The notes below the pieces were generated by a model. It was not told the DNA's origin. It was given only the letters and a program-made list of their open reading frames with translations, and made no database searches. The translations under genes and the position numbers were made by a program. 64,000 nucleotides of DNA from Rosistilla ulvae (GTDB taxonomy: Bacteria > Planctomycetota > Planctomycetia > Pirellulales > Pirellulaceae), in contig NZ_CP036261.1 in assembly GCF_007741475.1 (NCBI RefSeq), positions 3,162,001 through 3,226,000 of the forward strand. Direction: 5' to 3'. The stretch's first letter is position 1. Each line of letters begins with the position of its first letter. Below, piece after piece: positions 62,648-64,000 of the stretch.

Positions 62648-63157
62648 TTACGAGCCGCTTGCCAGCGATTGATTTTGAGACAAAGTCGTGCCTGTGGCGA
62701 TTCCCACAGGAAGCTCCAGCCACTCGGTGACCAGCAACTGCTCTAGAAAATCGATGTTCATCGACTTGCTGATCTCTTGCTTGAGATGATGCTTCAGATC
62801 GGTTTGGATCGGATCGGCCAACCAATTCTTCTCGGCCAACCGCAACTGTTGTCCAACCACCTCGTTCAACGTCGCGATGTTCTTTTGCAATTCCTTCCGG
62901 CCTCGCAGCGATTGACTTGGCTCCAGCAGTGCGTACAGATGGACTTGGTAGACCGTCGATTTGTCGTCGACGCGCTGGAATCGAAACTCGCCTAGGTCAA
63001 ACGCTTGGGATTCTTCGGTTTTGATCTTCACCAGTTCTTTGCGAACGGTCACGATGATCAACGCGTGAAGCGCCACCATCACGATGATCAAGCCAAATAT
63101 CCAGAAACGACGAATGAAATCCACAACGGTGCCCAAGTTATCGATGTACCACAGCAA
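62648..63157 (-). CDS. Single-pass membrane protein, unknown function
   Basis: The 169-residue product has one N-terminal membrane helix (FWIFGLIIVMVALHALIIVT). A soluble domain with VDDKSTVYQVHLYALLEP and an amphipathic helix with RKELQKNIATLNEVVGQQLR follows. It somewhat resembles FliL-type topology, but no flagellar genes are near and I do not assign it. The start is a TTG at 63157 with AAGG four bases upstream. It converges on the saccharopine dehydrogenase-like gene. Confidence 0.55.
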   Translation of the reverse strand: MLWYIDNLGTVVDFIRRFWIFGLIIVMVALHALIIVTVRKELVKIKTEESQAFDLGEFRFQRVDDKSTVYQVHLYALLEPSQSLRGRKELQKNIATLNEVVGQQLRLAEKNWLADPIQTDLKHHLKQEISKSMNIDFLEQLLVTEWLELPVGIATGTTLSQNQSLASGS

Positions 63158-63370
63158 CGCGCCTTCGCAAAATTTGCTGACGCAGCGCCTAGCGTCCTTT
63201 GAACTATAGGTTGGGCTGACAGAGGAGCAAGAAAAAGTGAAGGTTTCCGGCTACTGCGATTCTGCGCCAACCACCGGGTACGTGCACACCCACATGAACT
63301 GCGACAGCCGATCGGGGGCCGACAGCATCGCGGTTTTGCTGGCGACGTAGCAGCACGCTACAATAGCCGC

Positions 63371-64000
63371 ATGACAAACTACCCTCTTCGACTTGGTTTA
63401 CTGCTGAGTTTGGCCTGCATCTCAACGACGGCAAGTCTTGCCCAACCGCCGCACCGCGTCGTCGATTTCGATCTCGATATCAAGCCGCTGCTGTCAGACC
63501 GTTGCTTTGTCTGCCATGGTCCCGACGCGGCGCAGCGGTCGACGGATCTGCGGCTCGATACCCGCGAAGGGCTCTTCGCATCGATCGATGGCGTGTTCGC
63601 AGAGCAGACGATCACGCCGGGCGATCCGTCGGCAAGCGAGCTGTTCGCGCGGATCGCATCGGACGACGAAGACCTCGTCATGCCGCCGCCAGATTCCAAC
63701 TTGAACCTGACGGCCGATGAGATCTCGCTGATCCGAAACTGGATCCAACAAGGCGCTCCCTGGAAAGGGCACTGGTCGTTCGAACCGATCCGGTCGCCAA
63801 CCATCCCGCCACCGCTAGCCGACGGAACCGCCAGCGTGGAATCGGCGATCGACCGATTTATCGATAGACGCTTGCAAACCGAAGGCCTTCAGCGAACTGG
63901 GCAAGCGCCCCCGCAGCGACAGATCCGCCGGCTTTATTACGACCTGACCGGTCTGCCACCGTCGGCGCCCCAGTTGCAGCATCTATTGAGTCGTTGGGGA
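63371..64000 (+). CDS. PSCyt1 / DUF1549 cytochrome c-domain protein, 5' part (cut by window edge)
   Basis: The 210 visible residues start with a signal peptide (MTNYPLRLGLLLSLACISTT). A planctomycete cytochrome c domain follows with CFVCH at 45-49, LRLDTREGLFASIDG, DEDLVMPPPDSNLNL, and then the start of DUF1549 (VESAIDRFIDRRLQTEGLQR, LYYDLTGLPPSAPQL). It is the same family as the gene at 43345. A DUF1501 partner would be expected just beyond the window. Confidence 0.88.
   Translation, partial: MTNYPLRLGLLLSLACISTTASLAQPPHRVVDFDLDIKPLLSDRCFVCHGPDAAQRSTDLRLDTREGLFASIDGVFAEQTITPGDPSASELFARIASDDEDLVMPPPDSNLNLTADEISLIRNWIQQGAPWKGHWSFEPIRSPTIPPPLADGTASVESAIDRFIDRRLQTEGLQRTGQAPPQRQIRRLYYDLTGLPPSAPQLQHLLSRWG

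Noticed and set aside
62648-63157. Assignment as flagellar FliL
   Set aside because: Only topology agrees; there is no flagellar context and no diagnostic motif.

Overview
The window is chromosomal DNA from a planctomycete, most likely of the Pirellulaceae (Rhodopirellula/Rosistilla-like). The evidence is gene content: DUF1501 proteins, PSCyt1/PSD1 cytochrome proteins, a DUF1559 prepilin-like protein, a Cys-type sulfatase, and a 1404-residue ThuA / discoidin / membrane-bound-dehydrogenase / cytochrome c protein. The DNA is GC-rich and dense in GATCG-type codons. No prophage, insertion sequence with a transposase, CRISPR array, rRNA or tRNA was found.

Layout. 1-3220: 5' part of speA (minus), a DUF1501 protein and an RluA-type pseudouridine synthase. 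3221-8044: a small inverted-repeat element with flanking 10-bp direct repeats, a hemolysin III-type membrane protein, a lipoprotein, and a two-gene surface-polysaccharide unit (NDP-sugar epimerase and FlaA1/CapD-like dehydratase). 8397-15864: an RG-rich disordered protein, then a core information-processing block: SRP RNA, dnaX, ybaB, recR, rpoN and a secreted protein. 15891-25924: response regulator, glyA, RraA-like protein, alpha/beta hydrolase, a compound palindromic repeat, rnd, GNAT, SDR, two unknowns and metK. 26249-31726: a plus-strand housekeeping block (small membrane protein, aroF-type DAHP synthase, tpiA, secG, yicC, gmk, rpoZ). 31904-41857: Cys/Pro-rich secreted protein, methyltransferase, AraC regulator, FAD-dependent oxidoreductase, sucB-type E2, a degenerate EEP-fold protein and nadK. 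41876-48495: DUF1501 plus PSD1/PSCyt1 pair, sulfatase, then palindromic CGCGAAT-type repeats ending at a GxxExxY-family nuclease-like gene. 48583-64000: PurS-PurL fusion, SPOR-like secreted protein, the 1404-residue protein, a Cys-rich outer-membrane protein, a DUF1559 prepilin-like protein with a clear terminator, a HxDHH protein divergent from a saccharopine dehydrogenase-like gene, a small membrane protein, and the 5' part of another PSCyt1 gene.

The genes mix housekeeping functions (replication and repair, sigma-54, translation-linked export, purine, SAM, aromatic and one-carbon metabolism) with the secreted oxidoreductase, sulfatase and cytochrome repertoire typical of polysaccharide-degrading planctomycetes.

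Most notable signals. (1) A 10-A run in dnaX with stops in both other frames within 15 bases, which predicts a programmed short gamma product. (2) Loss of three of the four DnaX zinc cysteines. (3) An SRP RNA directly upstream with a UAAC apical loop instead of GGAA. (4) Palindromic repeats beside the GxxExxY gene. (5) A 141-bp MITE-like element. (6) A nine-copy 30-bp repeat inside secG.
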